A DNA stretch of 64,000 nucleotides, taken from Streptomyces humi. Lineage in GTDB: Bacteria > Actinomycetota > Actinomycetes > Streptomycetales > Streptomycetaceae. Below are positions 52,673-61,122 of this stretch, piece after piece. The notes under the pieces were generated by a model that ran no database searches, was not told where the DNA came from, and saw nothing but the letters and a program-made list of their open reading frames with translations. The stretch is taken from assembly GCF_001005085.2 (NCBI RefSeq), contig NZ_LBMU02000022.1, forward strand, positions 98,331-162,330, read 5' to 3'. A program made the position numbers and the translations under genes. Every line of letters begins with the position of its first letter. Position 1 is the stretch's first letter.

Positions 52673-54406
52673 ATGCGCACCTTCGCCGAACACGTCATCG
52701 CCTCCCTCAAGGCCTCCGGCGTGCGCCGTCTCTACGGCCTGCCCGGCGATTCGCTCAACGGCCTGACGGACGCCATACGGCGGGAGGACGACGTCGACTG
52801 GGTGCACGTGCGGCACGAGGAGAGCGCCGCCCTCGCCGCGGCCGCCGAGGCCGGGCTGACCGGGGAGCTCAACGTCTGCGTCGGCAGCTGCGGTCCGGGC
52901 AACCTGCACCTGATCAACGGCCTCTTCGACGCCCAGCGCAGCCGGGTGCCGGTGCTCGCCGTCGCCGCGCAGATCCCGGGCGCCGAGATCGGCTCCGGCT
53001 ACTTCCAGGAGACCCGCCCGCAGGAGCTGTTCGCCGATTGCAGCGTCTACGCGGAGACCGTCACCAGTCCCGAACACGGGCCGCGCATCCTGGAGACGGC
53101 GATGCGGGCCGCCGTGGAGCGCAGGGGAGTGGCGGTGGTCGTCGTACCCGGCGAGATCTTCCTCGGCAGGGTCGGCCGCGACCTGGCCCCCACGGTGGTC
53201 CGCCCGGCCCGCAGCGTCGTGCGCCCGGACGACGAGGCCCTGCGCGAGGCCGCCGCCCTGCTGAACGCCGGTGAGCGGGTGACGGTCCTGGCGGGCGCCG
53301 GTGCCGCCGGTGCCCACGACGACCTGGTCCGGCTCGCCGAGACCCTCAAGGCCCCGGTGGTGCACGCGCTGCGCGGCAAGGAGTACGTCGAGTACGACAA
53401 CCCGTACGACGTCGGCATGACCGGCCTGCTCGGCTTCGCCTCCGGCTACAAGGCGATCGAGGAGGCCGACACCCTGCTGATGCTGGGCACCGACTTCCCG
53501 TACCGGCAGTTCTACCCGCAGGGTGCCAAGGTCGTGCAGCTCGACCTCCGCGGCGAGCAGATCGGCCGCCGCACCCATGTCGACCTGCCCCTGGTGGGCA
53601 GTGTCCGCGACACCCTGCCCGCGCTGCTGCCGCTGCTGACCGTCAAGACCGGCCGGAAGCACCTCGACGACGCCCTCGCCCACTACGCCCGCACCCGCAG
53701 GTCGCTGGACGCGCTCGCCGTCAACGATCACGAACGCACCCCGATCCATCCGCAGTTCGTGGCGAGCACCATCGACCGGCTCGCCGACGAGGACGCGGTG
53801 TTCACCGTCGACGTCGGCTCCCCGGTGGTGTGGGCGGCTCGCTACCTGACCTTCAACGGGCGCCGGCGGCTGCTCGGTTCGTTCAACCACGGCACCATGG
53901 CCAACGCCCTGCCGCACGCCGTGGGCGCGCAGGCGGCGTACCCGGGCCGGCAGGTGGTCTCGCTGTCCGGCGACGGCGGTCTCACCATGCTCCTGGGCGA
54001 GCTGTTCACGCTCCGGCAGAACCGGCTGCCCGCCAAGATCGTCGTCTTCAACAACGGCTCGCTGAACTTCGTGGAGCTGGAGATGAAGGCGGCCGGCATC
54101 GTCAACTACGCCACCGAGCTGGACAACCCGCAGCTCGCCGAGGTCGCCGCCGCGGTCGGGCTGTGGTCCCGCCGGGTCGAACGGCCCGGCGATCTGGAGG
54201 ACGCGCTCAAGGGCGCCTTCGCCCACGAGGGACCCGCGCTGGTCGAGGTCATGACGGCCCGCCAGGAACTCTCCGTGCCGCCTGCGGTCACGGTGGAACA
54301 GGCCAAGGGCTTCACCCTCTACGCCATCCGCACCGTCCTGTCCGGCCGGGGTGAGGAACTCCTCGACCTGGTCACCACCAACGTCGCCCGCCGACTCCTG
54401 CGCTGA
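52673..54406 (+). CDS. poxB: PoxB-type pyruvate dehydrogenase (quinone), ThDP enzyme
   Basis: This 577-residue enzyme is close to the usual PoxB length. The N-terminal pyrimidine domain has VRHEESAALAAAAEAGLTG with the conserved Glu and GSCGPGNLHLINGLFDA. A central FAD/NAD-like domain follows, and the C-terminal diphosphate domain has GDGGLTMLLGELFTL...NNGSLNF. The reaction of the family is pyruvate to acetate and CO2, passing electrons to quinone (or a related ThDP reaction). The start is ATG 52,673. The hairpin after the gene ends the transcript. It is adjacent to, but probably not co-transcribed with, the MarR-MFS pair. Confidence 0.9.
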   Translation: MRTFAEHVIASLKASGVRRLYGLPGDSLNGLTDAIRREDDVDWVHVRHEESAALAAAAEAGLTGELNVCVGSCGPGNLHLINGLFDAQRSRVPVLAVAAQIPGAEIGSGYFQETRPQELFADCSVYAETVTSPEHGPRILETAMRAAVERRGVAVVVVPGEIFLGRVGRDLAPTVVRPARSVVRPDDEALREAAALLNAGERVTVLAGAGAAGAHDDLVRLAETLKAPVVHALRGKEYVEYDNPYDVGMTGLLGFASGYKAIEEADTLLMLGTDFPYRQFYPQGAKVVQLDLRGEQIGRRTHVDLPLVGSVRDTLPALLPLLTVKTGRKHLDDALAHYARTRRSLDALAVNDHERTPIHPQFVASTIDRLADEDAVFTVDVGSPVVWAARYLTFNGRRRLLGSFNHGTMANALPHAVGAQAAYPGRQVVSLSGDGGLTMLLGELFTLRQNRLPAKIVVFNNGSLNFVELEMKAAGIVNYATELDNPQLAEVAAAVGLWSRRVERPGDLEDALKGAFAHEGPALVEVMTARQELSVPPAVTVEQAKGFTLYAIRTVLSGRGEELLDLVTTNVARRLLR

Positions 54407-54442
54407 CCGGCACGGGCGGACCCGTCCGAAATACCTGTCGAC

Positions 54443-54472
54443 CCTGAGGTGTGCGTCAGTGCACACCTCAGG
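54443..54472. terminator. Perfect hairpin after poxB
   Basis: CCTGAGGTGTGC (54,443-54,454) and GCACACCTCAGG (54,461-54,472) form a 12-bp perfect stem with a six-base loop. It lies 36 bases after the poxB stop and just ahead of the MarR operators. It lacks a U-run, as is common in Streptomyces. Confidence 0.75.
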
Positions 54473-54475
54473 TGT

Positions 54476-54517
54476 TTGCCCAAGGCAACCGATTGGTCTC
54501 ATAGTTGCCTTGAGCAA
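54476..54517 (+). promoter_or_regulatory. Paired operator boxes upstream of marR-MFS
   Basis: TTGCCCAAGGCAA at 54,476-54,488 and TTGCCTTGAGCAA at 54,505-54,517 are two related 13-bp palindromes 29 bp apart. Together they make CAAGGCAAC / GTTGCCTTG, a perfect inverted repeat. They precede the MarR gene and are probably its autoregulatory operators. Confidence 0.75.
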
Positions 54518-54534
54518 TGACTATGGAGGCACAT

Positions 54535-55038
54535 GTGGCCGAGAAGGCCGAGTACGAGGAGCTGATGCGCCAGCTGGGCGCCGTCGCCTCCGTGCGGCGG
54601 GAGCTGGGCCGGGTCCTCCCGGACGGCTGCTCCAACGGAGCGGCCACCGCCCTGGCGCTGCTCGGCCGCGACGGCGACATGCGGATCGGCAGGCTCGCCG
54701 AACTGCTGGCCGTCGACATGTCGGTCACCAGCCGCCTCGTGGCCCACCTGGCGGCCCGGGGCTGGCTGGACCGCAGCCCCGACCCCGCCGACCGGCGCTC
54801 GCGCATCCTGCGCCTGACCGCCGAGGGCCGGGCCCGGCTCGCCGAACTCTCCGACCGTACCGCCGAGGAACTGGCCCGTCGGCTGGGCGACTGGAGCGAC
54901 GACGACGTCCGCAGGCTGACCGGGCTGCTGTCCCGGCTCCGGGCCGGCTTCGACGACCCACGGCCCGAACGGAACACCCCTGCCGAGCCGCCGCAGGCCG
55001 CCCCCTTCCCGCCCACCCCCGCTGTCACACGCACGTAA
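54535..55038 (+). CDS. MarR-family transcriptional regulator
   Basis: This 167-residue protein has a winged helix-turn-helix in the MarR pattern (MRIGRLAELLAVDMSVTSRLV, then the wing DRSPDPADRRSRILRLT). The GTG at 54,535 is preferred because GGAGG lies just upstream. The ATG at 54,517 would sit on the operator with no ribosome binding site, so it is the weaker choice. The C-terminus is Pro-rich. Fourteen bases separate it from the transporter gene. It probably represses itself and the transporter until an exported compound binds. Confidence 0.85.
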   Translation: MAEKAEYEELMRQLGAVASVRRELGRVLPDGCSNGAATALALLGRDGDMRIGRLAELLAVDMSVTSRLVAHLAARGWLDRSPDPADRRSRILRLTAEGRARLAELSDRTAEELARRLGDWSDDDVRRLTGLLSRLRAGFDDPRPERNTPAEPPQAAPFPPTPAVTRT

Positions 55039-55052
55039 GGAACCCAGAACCC

Positions 55053-57008
55053 ATGACAACCACTCCCAGCGCAGGTGTGCGGGCGCACGCCCACCCGGAA
55101 GGAGGGGACACCCCGGCACCGATGACCCACGCGCAGATCATGCGCGCGCTGTCGGGCCTGCTGCTCGGCCTGTTCTGCGCCATCCTGTCCTCGACCGTCG
55201 TCACCAACGCGCTCCCGCGGATCATCGGCGACCTCGGCGGTGGCCAGAGCGCCTACACCTGGGTCGTCACCGCCTCCCTGCTCGCGGTGACCGCCTCGAC
55301 CCCGCTGTGGGGCAAGCTCGCCGACCAGTTCAGCAAGAAGATCCTGGTCCAGTCGGCGCTGGTGATCTACGTCGTCGGCTCCCTGGTGGCCGGTCTGGCG
55401 CAGAACCCCGCCACACTGATCGGCGCCCGGGTCATCCAGGGCCTGGGCGGCGGCGGTCTGTCCGCCCTCGCGCAGGTCGTGCTGGCCGCGATGATCTCGC
55501 CCCGGGAGCGCGGCCGTTACTCCGGCTACCTCGGCGCCACCTTCGCCGTCGCCACCGTCGGCGGACCGCTCCTCGGCGGTGTCATCACCGACACCGACTG
55601 GCTCGGCTGGCGCTGGTGCCTGTTCGTCGGCATCCCGTTCGCCGTGGTCGCCCTGGTCGTGCTCCAGCGCACCCTGAACCTGCCGGTGACCAGACGCCGG
55701 GTCAGGGTCGACTGGGCCGGCGCCTTCTTCGTCACCGCCGCCGTCTGCACCCTGCTGGTCTGGGTCACCTTCGCGGACGACAAGTACGACTGGCTGTCCT
55801 GGCAGACGTACACGCTGGTCGGGGCGTCGCTCGTGCTGACGCTGGTCTTCCTGTACGTCGAGACGAAGGCCAGCGAGCCGGTCATCCCGCTGCGGCTGTT
55901 CCGCAACCGGACCATCACCCTCGCCTCGGTCGCCTCCCTGTTCGTCGGCATCGCGCTGTTCGTCGGCACGGTCTTCTTCAGCCAGTACTTCCAGCTGGCC
56001 CGCGGCGATTCCCCGACCAGGTCGGGTGTGATGACGATCCCGTTCATCGCGGGCCTGTTCGTCTCCTCCACGGTCTCCGGCCGGATCATCACCCGCACCG
56101 GCAGGTGGAAGGGGTGGCTGCTGACCGGCGGTGTCCTGCTGACCGCCGGCCTCGCCCTGCTGGGCATGCTCCGCCACGACACCCCGTACCCGTTCATCGC
56201 GCTGTGCATGGCGCTGATGGGCCTCGGCGTCGGCATGACGCTGCAAAACCTCGTGCTGTGCACCCAGAACCAGGTGTCCCCGGGTGACCTGGGCGCCGCG
56301 TCCTCCACGGTGACCTTCTTCCGCTCCCTCGGCGGCGCGGTGGGCGTGTCGGTGCTCGGCTCGGTCCTCACCACTCGGATCGGCCACTACGCCCGCGCGA
56401 CCGTCACCGGACTCGGCCCGCAGGACCGGGCCGCGGCCGCGAAGGCCTCCGGCAGCGGCCGACTGCCCGACCTCGCGGCCCTGCCCGCCCCGGTGCGCAC
56501 CTGGCTGGAGAGCGCCTACGGCCACGGCATCGGCGACATCTTCATGTACGTCGCCCCGGTGGCCCTGATCGCCTTCCTGTTCACCCTGTTCATCAAGGAG
56601 GTTCCGCTGCGCGCCTCCAGCGGGCTGGCCCAGGCCGCGGAGGAACTCCAGAACGCCGAGGCGGTCGCCGGCCTCCCGGTGGCGGCCGAGGCCGTCGACG
56701 CGGACGCCCGGGACATCGCCGCCGAGCGGGTCGTGGACCCGGCCGAACGGGTCGCGGTCCGCGGCCGGGTCAGCGTCGCCGGGGGCGGCGCCGTACCGCG
56801 GGCCACGGTCACGCTGAGCACCGTGGAGGGCCACGAGCTCGGCCGGTCGGCGGTCGGGTCCGACGGCACGTACGCGCTGCGCGTCCCGGCGGACGGGCGG
56901 TACGTCCTGACCACGGTCGCCGACGGCTGCCGGCCCCTGAAGTCAACGATCGTGGTGGCCGGGCAGCCGGTCGTCCACGACGTCCGGCTGCCGGTACCGG
57001 TGCTCTGA
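55053..57008 (+). CDS. DHA2-type MFS efflux transporter with C-terminal carboxypeptidase-regulatory-like domain
   Basis: This 651-residue protein has the DHA2 (EmrB/QacA) layout with about 14 membrane helices. It shows the motif A-like stretch GKLADQFSKKILVQ and the motif C-like ATFAVATVGGPLLGGVI. It is a proton-driven multidrug or product exporter. After the last helix (about 520) an acidic linker leads to a domain of about 80 residues (VRGRVSVAGGGAVPRATVTLS, then YALRVPADGRYVLTTVADG) resembling the carboxypeptidase regulatory-like beta-sandwich. That tail is not usual for DHA2 proteins. ATG 55,053 follows AAGGAA. It is co-transcribed with marR. Confidence 0.9.
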   Translation: MTTTPSAGVRAHAHPEGGDTPAPMTHAQIMRALSGLLLGLFCAILSSTVVTNALPRIIGDLGGGQSAYTWVVTASLLAVTASTPLWGKLADQFSKKILVQSALVIYVVGSLVAGLAQNPATLIGARVIQGLGGGGLSALAQVVLAAMISPRERGRYSGYLGATFAVATVGGPLLGGVITDTDWLGWRWCLFVGIPFAVVALVVLQRTLNLPVTRRRVRVDWAGAFFVTAAVCTLLVWVTFADDKYDWLSWQTYTLVGASLVLTLVFLYVETKASEPVIPLRLFRNRTITLASVASLFVGIALFVGTVFFSQYFQLARGDSPTRSGVMTIPFIAGLFVSSTVSGRIITRTGRWKGWLLTGGVLLTAGLALLGMLRHDTPYPFIALCMALMGLGVGMTLQNLVLCTQNQVSPGDLGAASSTVTFFRSLGGAVGVSVLGSVLTTRIGHYARATVTGLGPQDRAAAAKASGSGRLPDLAALPAPVRTWLESAYGHGIGDIFMYVAPVALIAFLFTLFIKEVPLRASSGLAQAAEELQNAEAVAGLPVAAEAVDADARDIAAERVVDPAERVAVRGRVSVAGGGAVPRATVTLSTVEGHELGRSAVGSDGTYALRVPADGRYVLTTVADGCRPLKSTIVVAGQPVVHDVRLPVPVL

Positions 57009-57026
57009 CCGGCGGTGACCGGGCGA

Positions 57027-57083
57027 GACGATCACCGTGCACGGCGTATTCGACGATCACCGTGCACGGCGTATTCCTAGACT
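57027..57083 (+). promoter_or_regulatory. 25-bp exact direct repeat and leaderless promoter of the TetR gene
   Basis: A 25-bp unit containing the palindrome CCGTGCACGG is exactly repeated at 57,027-57,051 and 57,052-57,076. TAGACT at 57,078-57,083 is a -10 element, and the ATG follows seven bases later, so transcription probably starts at or near the ATG. The repeats are likely TetR operators. Confidence 0.75.
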
Positions 57084-57090
57084 GGGGCCC

Positions 57091-57711
57091 ATGACGACCC
57101 GCACCTACCGTTCCACCGTGCGTGAACGCGCAGCCGCGGCGACGCGGACGGCCGTCCTGGACACGGCCGAGGCGCTGTTCGCCGAGCACGGGTACGCCCG
57201 GGTCACCATCAAGCGCATCGCCGAGGAGGCCGAGGTCGCCCAGGGCACCGTCTACGCGGCGTTCGGCAGCAAGGCGGCCCTGGTCACCGCGCTGACCGAG
57301 CGCGCCGCCGGCGACGCGGGCATCGGCGAGGTCCTGGTGGCCATCGAGAGCGCCACCACCGGCGACGAGGTGGTGCGGCTGGTGGTGCGCAGCATCCACG
57401 ACCTGGTGCGCCACCACCGGCACACCATGACCGCGCTCTTCGACGCGGCGACCGTCGACCAGGGCGTCGCCGCCCTGCTGGACCGGATCCGCCAGTTGGA
57501 ACGGGAGCGCTTCGCGGTGGTGACCGGCCGGCTGGAGCGACTCGGCGCGCTGCGCCCGGGTGTCACGGCGAGCGACGCGGTCCGCGTCCTGGAGTACTTC
57601 GTGACCCCGCCGTCCTGGTTCCGGATGCTGGAGATCGGCTGGGACTGGGACGGCGCATGTGTCTTCCTCACGGACGCCGTGTGTGCCGCCCTGTTGCTCA
57701 AGTGTGACTGA
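57091..57711 (+). CDS. TetR-family regulator
   Basis: This 206-residue protein starts MTTRTYRSTVRERAAAATRT. Its helix-turn-helix reads VTIKRIAEEAEVAQGTVYAAFGSKAALV, followed by a TetR C-terminal helical domain (DLVRHHRHTMTALFDAATVD). The ATG at 57,091 lacks a ribosome binding site but lies seven bases after a -10 element, so it is probably leaderless. It is followed by the glycosyltransferase gene, 42 bases on, which has a similar promoter. The 25-bp repeats upstream are the probable operators. Confidence 0.85.
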   Translation: MTTRTYRSTVRERAAAATRTAVLDTAEALFAEHGYARVTIKRIAEEAEVAQGTVYAAFGSKAALVTALTERAAGDAGIGEVLVAIESATTGDEVVRLVVRSIHDLVRHHRHTMTALFDAATVDQGVAALLDRIRQLERERFAVVTGRLERLGALRPGVTASDAVRVLEYFVTPPSWFRMLEIGWDWDGACVFLTDAVCAALLLKCD

Positions 57712-57747
57712 ATTCGTTGAAGTGTGACTTCATCGAAGTTCTAGACT
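57700..57747 (+). promoter_or_regulatory. Operator and leaderless promoter of the glycosyltransferase gene
   Basis: AAGTGTGACT occurs at 57,700-57,709 (inside the end of the TetR gene) and 57,720-57,729. TTCGTTGAAG / CTTCATCGAA at 57,713-57,722 and 57,728-57,737 is a nine-of-ten inverted repeat. TAGACT at 57,742-57,747 lies six bases before the ATG, like the TetR promoter. Confidence 0.7.
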
Positions 57748-57753
57748 GCCGGT

Positions 57754-58887
57754 ATGCGTATCCTTTTCTCCAGCACCCCGGCACACGGTCATCTCATGCC
57801 GCTGCTTCCGCTCGCCCGCGCCTTCCGCGACCGCGGGGACGACGTCGCCGTACTCACCTCGGCCGCCTTCGGGCCGATGCTCGACGCCGAGCGCCTGCCG
57901 CTGCTGGCCGCCGGCCCCGAGATGCCCGAGCTGCTCGCGGAGGGCGCGCGCCGGGCCGGTGTGGACGATCCGACCGTGCCCAGCCCCGCCGTCGCGGCCG
58001 AGGTGTTCGCCGGGGCGCGGATCGAGCTGAGCGCGGACGCGGCGATCGCCGCGGCGCGCGGGTTCCGGCCCGATGTGATCGTCGCCGAGGCCACCGACTA
58101 CGTGGGCCCGTTCGTCGCCGCCGCCCTGGAAGTTCCCTACGCCAAGCACGCGTTCGGGCCGCTGATCCCCGCCGAGTTCACCGACGTCTTCGACGTGATC
58201 GCCGAGCGCGCCTACAAGGAGCGCGGGCTGGCCGTGCCGACGCCCGCCTGGTACGTGGACCCCTGCCCCGAAGTCCTCCAGGGACCCGGCTGGCAGCCGC
58301 CGCAGGGCCGCCTTCCGCTGCGCACCGAGGCCCATCGCGGCCCCGTCCCGACAGACGGCCCGGTCACCCCGGCCGCTCTCGCCGTCCGGACCCGGCCGAA
58401 GGTGCTGCTCTCCTTCGGCACCCACTTCGGGACGCCTGCGCTGCTGCGCCCGATCGTCGACGCCCTCGCGCCGCTCGCCGACCTCGTGGTCACCCTCGGT
58501 CTGACCGCCACCGCCGCCGACTACGGTGACCGGCCCGACCACGTCGAGTTCGTCGGGTTCACCCCGCTGGCCGAACTGCTCGACAACGTCGACCTCGTGG
58601 TCACCCACGGGGGCGCGGGCACGACGCTGGGCACCCTCTCCCGCGGCCTGCCCATGGTGGTCGTTCCGCAGGGCGCCGACCAGTTCCTCCAGGCCGGAGC
58701 CGTCGCGGGGGCGCGTCTCGGGGCCGCCGTACCGCCGCCCGCCGGACCGGAGGCCGTGGCGAAGGCCGTGGCCGAGGTGCTGAGCGGCGCCGAGTACCGC
58801 GACAACGCCCGCCGGGCCGCCGAGCAGATCGCCGCGATGCCCTCCGCGAGCGCCGTCGCGGACCAGCTGGCCGCCGCCCTGGCCTGA
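57754..58887 (+). CDS. GT1 (MGT/UGT-like) glycosyltransferase
   Basis: This 377-residue enzyme of the GT-B fold starts MRILFSSTPAHGHLMPLLPL, with the H-G-H acceptor motif. The donor-binding signature is VDLVVTHGGAGTTLGTLSRGLPMVVVPQGADQF. Enzymes of this group transfer sugar from NDP-sugars to hydrophobic acceptors such as macrolides or polyphenols, sometimes as a resistance step. It probably starts on a leaderless transcript. It follows a TetR gene that probably regulates it. Length is slightly short for the family, but both domains are complete. Confidence 0.9.
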   Translation: MRILFSSTPAHGHLMPLLPLARAFRDRGDDVAVLTSAAFGPMLDAERLPLLAAGPEMPELLAEGARRAGVDDPTVPSPAVAAEVFAGARIELSADAAIAAARGFRPDVIVAEATDYVGPFVAAALEVPYAKHAFGPLIPAEFTDVFDVIAERAYKERGLAVPTPAWYVDPCPEVLQGPGWQPPQGRLPLRTEAHRGPVPTDGPVTPAALAVRTRPKVLLSFGTHFGTPALLRPIVDALAPLADLVVTLGLTATAADYGDRPDHVEFVGFTPLAELLDNVDLVVTHGGAGTTLGTLSRGLPMVVVPQGADQFLQAGAVAGARLGAAVPPPAGPEAVAKAVAEVLSGAEYRDNARRAAEQIAAMPSASAVADQLAAALA

Positions 58888-58925
58888 GCCCGCCGTCCGC
58901 CCCCGGTGCGGAGCCTGCCGGGCAC

Positions 58926-58967
58926 ACACCTGTGTCTGTGACCGGCAGGCCCACGGCACACAGGTGT
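58926..58967. terminator. Inverted repeat after the glycosyltransferase gene
   Basis: ACACCTGTGT at 58,926-58,935 and ACACAGGTGT at 58,958-58,967 form a perfect 10-bp inverted repeat with a 22-base spacer. It lies about 40 bases after the stop and ahead of the SnoaL-like gene. It could be a terminator, or two sites for the same factor that recognises CACACGTGTG words. Confidence 0.45.
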
Positions 58968-59097
58968 CCGGGACCGAGGTGTGGCGCTCGGACCAGGTGC
59001 CGCCGCATGGCAAGCTGGGTGTCACCACCGGCCGGTGCGTCACCGCGGACACCTGGGTCGGCGCGCGAGACCCGGCCCGTCCCATCTGGAGGCGATC

Positions 59098-59586
59098 ATG
59101 TCCATTTCCCCCCGCCCGACCGGTGACCGGACGCCAGGTCACCGGACGCCCGGTCACCGCGTTGTGGAGAACCTGATCGCCCGGTACGCCGAGCTGGTGG
59201 ACGACGGGGACTTCGGCGGACTCGGCGAGCTCCTCGCCGACGCCGTCTTCACGGGCAGCGGCGAGCCGGTGAGCGGACGTGACGCGATCGAGAAGATGTT
59301 CCACGACACGCTGATCGTCTACGCCGACGGCACTCCGCGGACGCAGCACGTCACCACCAACCTCGCCGTCGAGGTCGACGAGGAGGCGGGCACGGCTGTG
59401 GCGCGCTCGTACGTCACCGTGCTCCAGGCCCTCCCCGAACTGCCGCTCCAGGCCATCGCCGGCGGCCGGTACCACGACCGCTTCGAACGCCGGGGCGGTC
59501 AGTGGCGCTTCGTGGAGCGGCGGGTCCGCATCAATCTGGTCGGCGACGTGAGCGGGCACCTGCGTCAGCCGGCCGGGCGGGGCTAG
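59098..59586 (+). CDS. SnoaL-like (NTF2-fold) protein
   Basis: This 162-residue protein starts MSISPRPTGDRTPGHRTPGH with a short repeated basic lead. The NTF2 fold is recognised by LIARYAELVDDGDFGGLGEL, AVFTGSGEPVSGRDAIEKMF and RYHDRFERRGGQWRFVERRV. This is the SnoaL_4 / nuclear transport factor 2-like group, which includes small cyclases, isomerases and dehydratases. GGAGG precedes the ATG at 59,098. It is on the same strand as the glycosyltransferase, 210 bases away, so it may not be in the same transcript. Confidence 0.85.
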   Translation: MSISPRPTGDRTPGHRTPGHRVVENLIARYAELVDDGDFGGLGELLADAVFTGSGEPVSGRDAIEKMFHDTLIVYADGTPRTQHVTTNLAVEVDEEAGTAVARSYVTVLQALPELPLQAIAGGRYHDRFERRGGQWRFVERRVRINLVGDVSGHLRQPAGRG

Positions 59587-59899
59587 GACAACGGCAGGGC
59601 GTCTTTACGCCGTAATAGCCCTGCTCGCCAATAGCCCTGCTCGCCGATAGCCCTGCTCGCCAATGGCCTGGTCGCCTCGGAGCGGTGCCCGATCCGGCGG
59701 GCAGCCGCGGTCTCCTGGCACATCTGTCTCACGCCGTGACACACGTCACTTCGCGGCACATGTCCGAGTTTCATGTGAACGCCGCTCCGTGATACACACG
59801 TTGACTCAAGCAAGTGGGTGAACACACGTGTGGGTTTTCCCGGCCCGGCAGTCAGCCACCGGGCCGTGTGGCACCAGAGCCGGAAGAAGCTGATGCACC
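59587..59899. promoter_or_regulatory. 16-bp tandem repeat and cluster of ACACGTGT-type sites
   Basis: Four units (three of 16 bp, one of 15) typified by AATAGCCCTGCTCGCC lie at 59,614-59,676, 27 bases past the SnoaL-like stop. Downstream are at least five variants of the recurring site, including CACATGT (59,757-59,763), TCATGTGA (59,771-59,778) and the perfect palindrome CACACGTGTG (59,823-59,832). No gene is seen. Confidence 0.6.
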
Positions 59900-60892
59900 A
59901 TGAAGGACGGCAAGACCGTCTGGCTGCCCTGTCACCGGGACCAGATCTCCGGACTGCCCGACGGGCTCTCCTACGCCTGCTGGGACGGCTCGGGCCCGTT
60001 GCCCGGCGACCCCGCCGCCGTGCGCTTCCTCGTCGGCCCGCCGGGACCCGGCGCGGAACACGTCCTGGGCCCGGTGCTGCCGCGGATGCGCGGCCTCGAG
60101 GTGCTCCAGCTGCTCGGCTCCGGCCACGAGCACATGCTGCCGTTGCTGGACGAGATGCCCGCCGGCACCAGACTGGCCGGCGGGCGCGGCGTGCACCGCG
60201 AGACCACCGCCGGACGGCGCGAGACCACCGCCGAGCGGGCAATCACCCTGCTGCTCGCGCTGTGCCGGGGGCTCGACCGGTTCCCCGCCCGGCAGGCCGA
60301 GGGCGTCAGGCGCCCCGAGTTCCGGTCCTCCCTGCACGGCAAGCGCGTCCTGGTCATCGGTTACGGAGCCGTCGGCGCCTCCGTAGCCGCCCGGCTCGGC
60401 CCCTTCCGGTGCGAGGCGGTACTGGTGGCCAGGACGGCGCGCACCACGCCGGCCGGACGGGTGTACGGCGTGGCGGACCTGCCCGCCCTGCTGCCCACAG
60501 CCGACGCGGTGGTGGTGTGCGCCCCGCTCACCGACCGGACGCGCGGCATGTTCGACGCCGACGCGCTGGAACTGCTCAAGGACGGGGCCCTCCTGGTGCA
60601 CGTCGCCCGCGGCGAACCGGTGGACACCGCCGCACTGCTCCGGCAGGTACGGGCCGGCCGGCTGCGGGTCGCCCTCGACGTCACCGGCCCGGAACCGCTG
60701 CCGTCCGGTCACCCCCTGCGGCGGCTGCCGGGCGCGCTGGTCACCCCGCGCGTGGCGGCGTCCACCGACGTGTTCCCGTCGATGGACACGGACTTCCTGC
60801 GCAGCCAGCTGACCCGCTTCGCGCGCGGCGAGGCACTGGACAACGTCGTCCTCACGACCACCGGTGCCGGCACCGGCGAACGGGCCGCCTAG
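59900..60892 (+). CDS. D-2-hydroxyacid dehydrogenase-like protein, catalytic His replaced
   Basis: This 330-residue protein has the two-domain D-2-hydroxyacid dehydrogenase layout. The NAD motif is GYGAVGASVAARL, with the substrate Arg in HVARGEPVDTAAL and the Glu in DVTGPEPLPSGHPL. The catalytic His of the T-P-H motif is replaced by Arg284 (VTPRVAAST). A 21-bp tandem duplication at 60,197-60,238 gives RETTAGR-RETTAER in the helix before the NAD domain. The two oddities suggest altered or lost activity. It stands upstream of prephenate dehydratase, whose product phenylpyruvate would be a natural substrate. Confidence 0.8.
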   Translation: MKDGKTVWLPCHRDQISGLPDGLSYACWDGSGPLPGDPAAVRFLVGPPGPGAEHVLGPVLPRMRGLEVLQLLGSGHEHMLPLLDEMPAGTRLAGGRGVHRETTAGRRETTAERAITLLLALCRGLDRFPARQAEGVRRPEFRSSLHGKRVLVIGYGAVGASVAARLGPFRCEAVLVARTARTTPAGRVYGVADLPALLPTADAVVVCAPLTDRTRGMFDADALELLKDGALLVHVARGEPVDTAALLRQVRAGRLRVALDVTGPEPLPSGHPLRRLPGALVTPRVAASTDVFPSMDTDFLRSQLTRFARGEALDNVVLTTTGAGTGERAA

Positions 60893-61122
60893 CCATGACG
60901 GCATCCACCCACGGCCACCGCCCGCGGGTGCCGGGACCGGACACCCCCTCTCGCCCAGGTGCTCACCCGCTCCGAGACGAACGGCCACCGCGCCCCCTCC
61001 GCGGCCCGGCACGCCCCCTGGTGCCGTCGGCCGGGGTGGGTTCACCGATACTTCAACAGGTGCGGTTCGCAAGGGAGCTTCTGCCGCGCGACGACAGGAC
61101 CTCCTACGGAAGGGCACGACCG

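Noticed and set aside
60895..61122. N-terminal extension of prephenate dehydratase from the ATG at 60,895.
   Set aside because: The extra residues are Pro/Arg-rich and unlike the family; GTG 61,123 has a good ribosome binding site and yields the usual length.
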